A DNA stretch of 6,745 nucleotides from Thiomargarita sp. GTDB taxonomy: Bacteria > Pseudomonadota > Gammaproteobacteria > Beggiatoales > Beggiatoaceae. Made by a program: the position numbers and the translations under genes. This document shows, in pieces, positions 5,648-6,745 of this stretch (the first letter of the stretch is position 1; each line of letters starts with the position of its first letter). The stretch is from positions 1-6,745 of the forward strand of contig JAUXCJ010000059.1 in the NCBI GenBank assembly GCA_030618965.1, in the 5' to 3' direction. The notes below the pieces were generated by a model that worked only from the letters and a program-made list of their open reading frames with translations, had not been told where the DNA came from and ran no database searches.

Positions 5648-6745
<1,098 letters not shown>

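Overview
The window reads as accessory respiratory DNA of a moderately AT-rich, probably gammaproteobacterial denitrifier. The gene content (a membrane-free molybdoenzyme module, a heme d1 maturation gene and a cytochrome c-dependent NO reductase) together with abundant short palindromes between genes would fit a nitrate-respiring sulfur oxidiser of the Beggiatoa/Thioploca type. That placement is inference from style and content; nothing in the sequence proves the taxon.

Left half, + strand (about 1-3420): the tail of an operon for a DMSO-reductase-family type II molybdoenzyme. A possible last few codons of an upstream gene (the expected catalytic alpha subunit) end at base 28. Then follow the iron-sulfur beta subunit (123-1249, with a one-base frame break near base 350), a periplasmic heme b gamma subunit of the ethylbenzene-dehydrogenase type (1318-2181), a small periplasmic class I cytochrome c (2209-2538) and a TorD/NarJ-type assembly chaperone (2617-3420). 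The beta subunit resembles nitrite oxidoreductase/periplasmic-type nitrate reductase beta subunits. There is no NarI-like membrane cytochrome, and a soluble cytochrome c is present, so the enzyme probably exchanges electrons with periplasmic cytochrome c rather than directly with quinol.

Right half (about 3486-6745): nirN on the - strand, encoding a cytochrome c/cytochrome d1-type protein that finishes heme d1 synthesis, divergent from norC and norB (+ strand; norB runs off the window). A 14-bp FNR/DNR-type dyad (5127-5140) in the divergent promoter region is well placed to activate norCB when oxygen is low and nitrogen oxides are present. Together the two halves cover nitrate/nitrite conversion by the molybdoenzyme, preparation of heme d1 for a cd1 nitrite reductase encoded elsewhere, and NO reduction to N2O.

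Four gaps in the left half carry strong palindromes: 30-86, 1268-1300, 2561-2587 and 3449-3473. Two are nested palindromes with the same 11-bp architecture. The other two are near-identical copies of one element; the first copy is followed by a T8 run and looks like an intra-operon terminator. I see no tRNA, rRNA, CRISPR array or transposase gene. No intergenic gap exceeds 300 bases.
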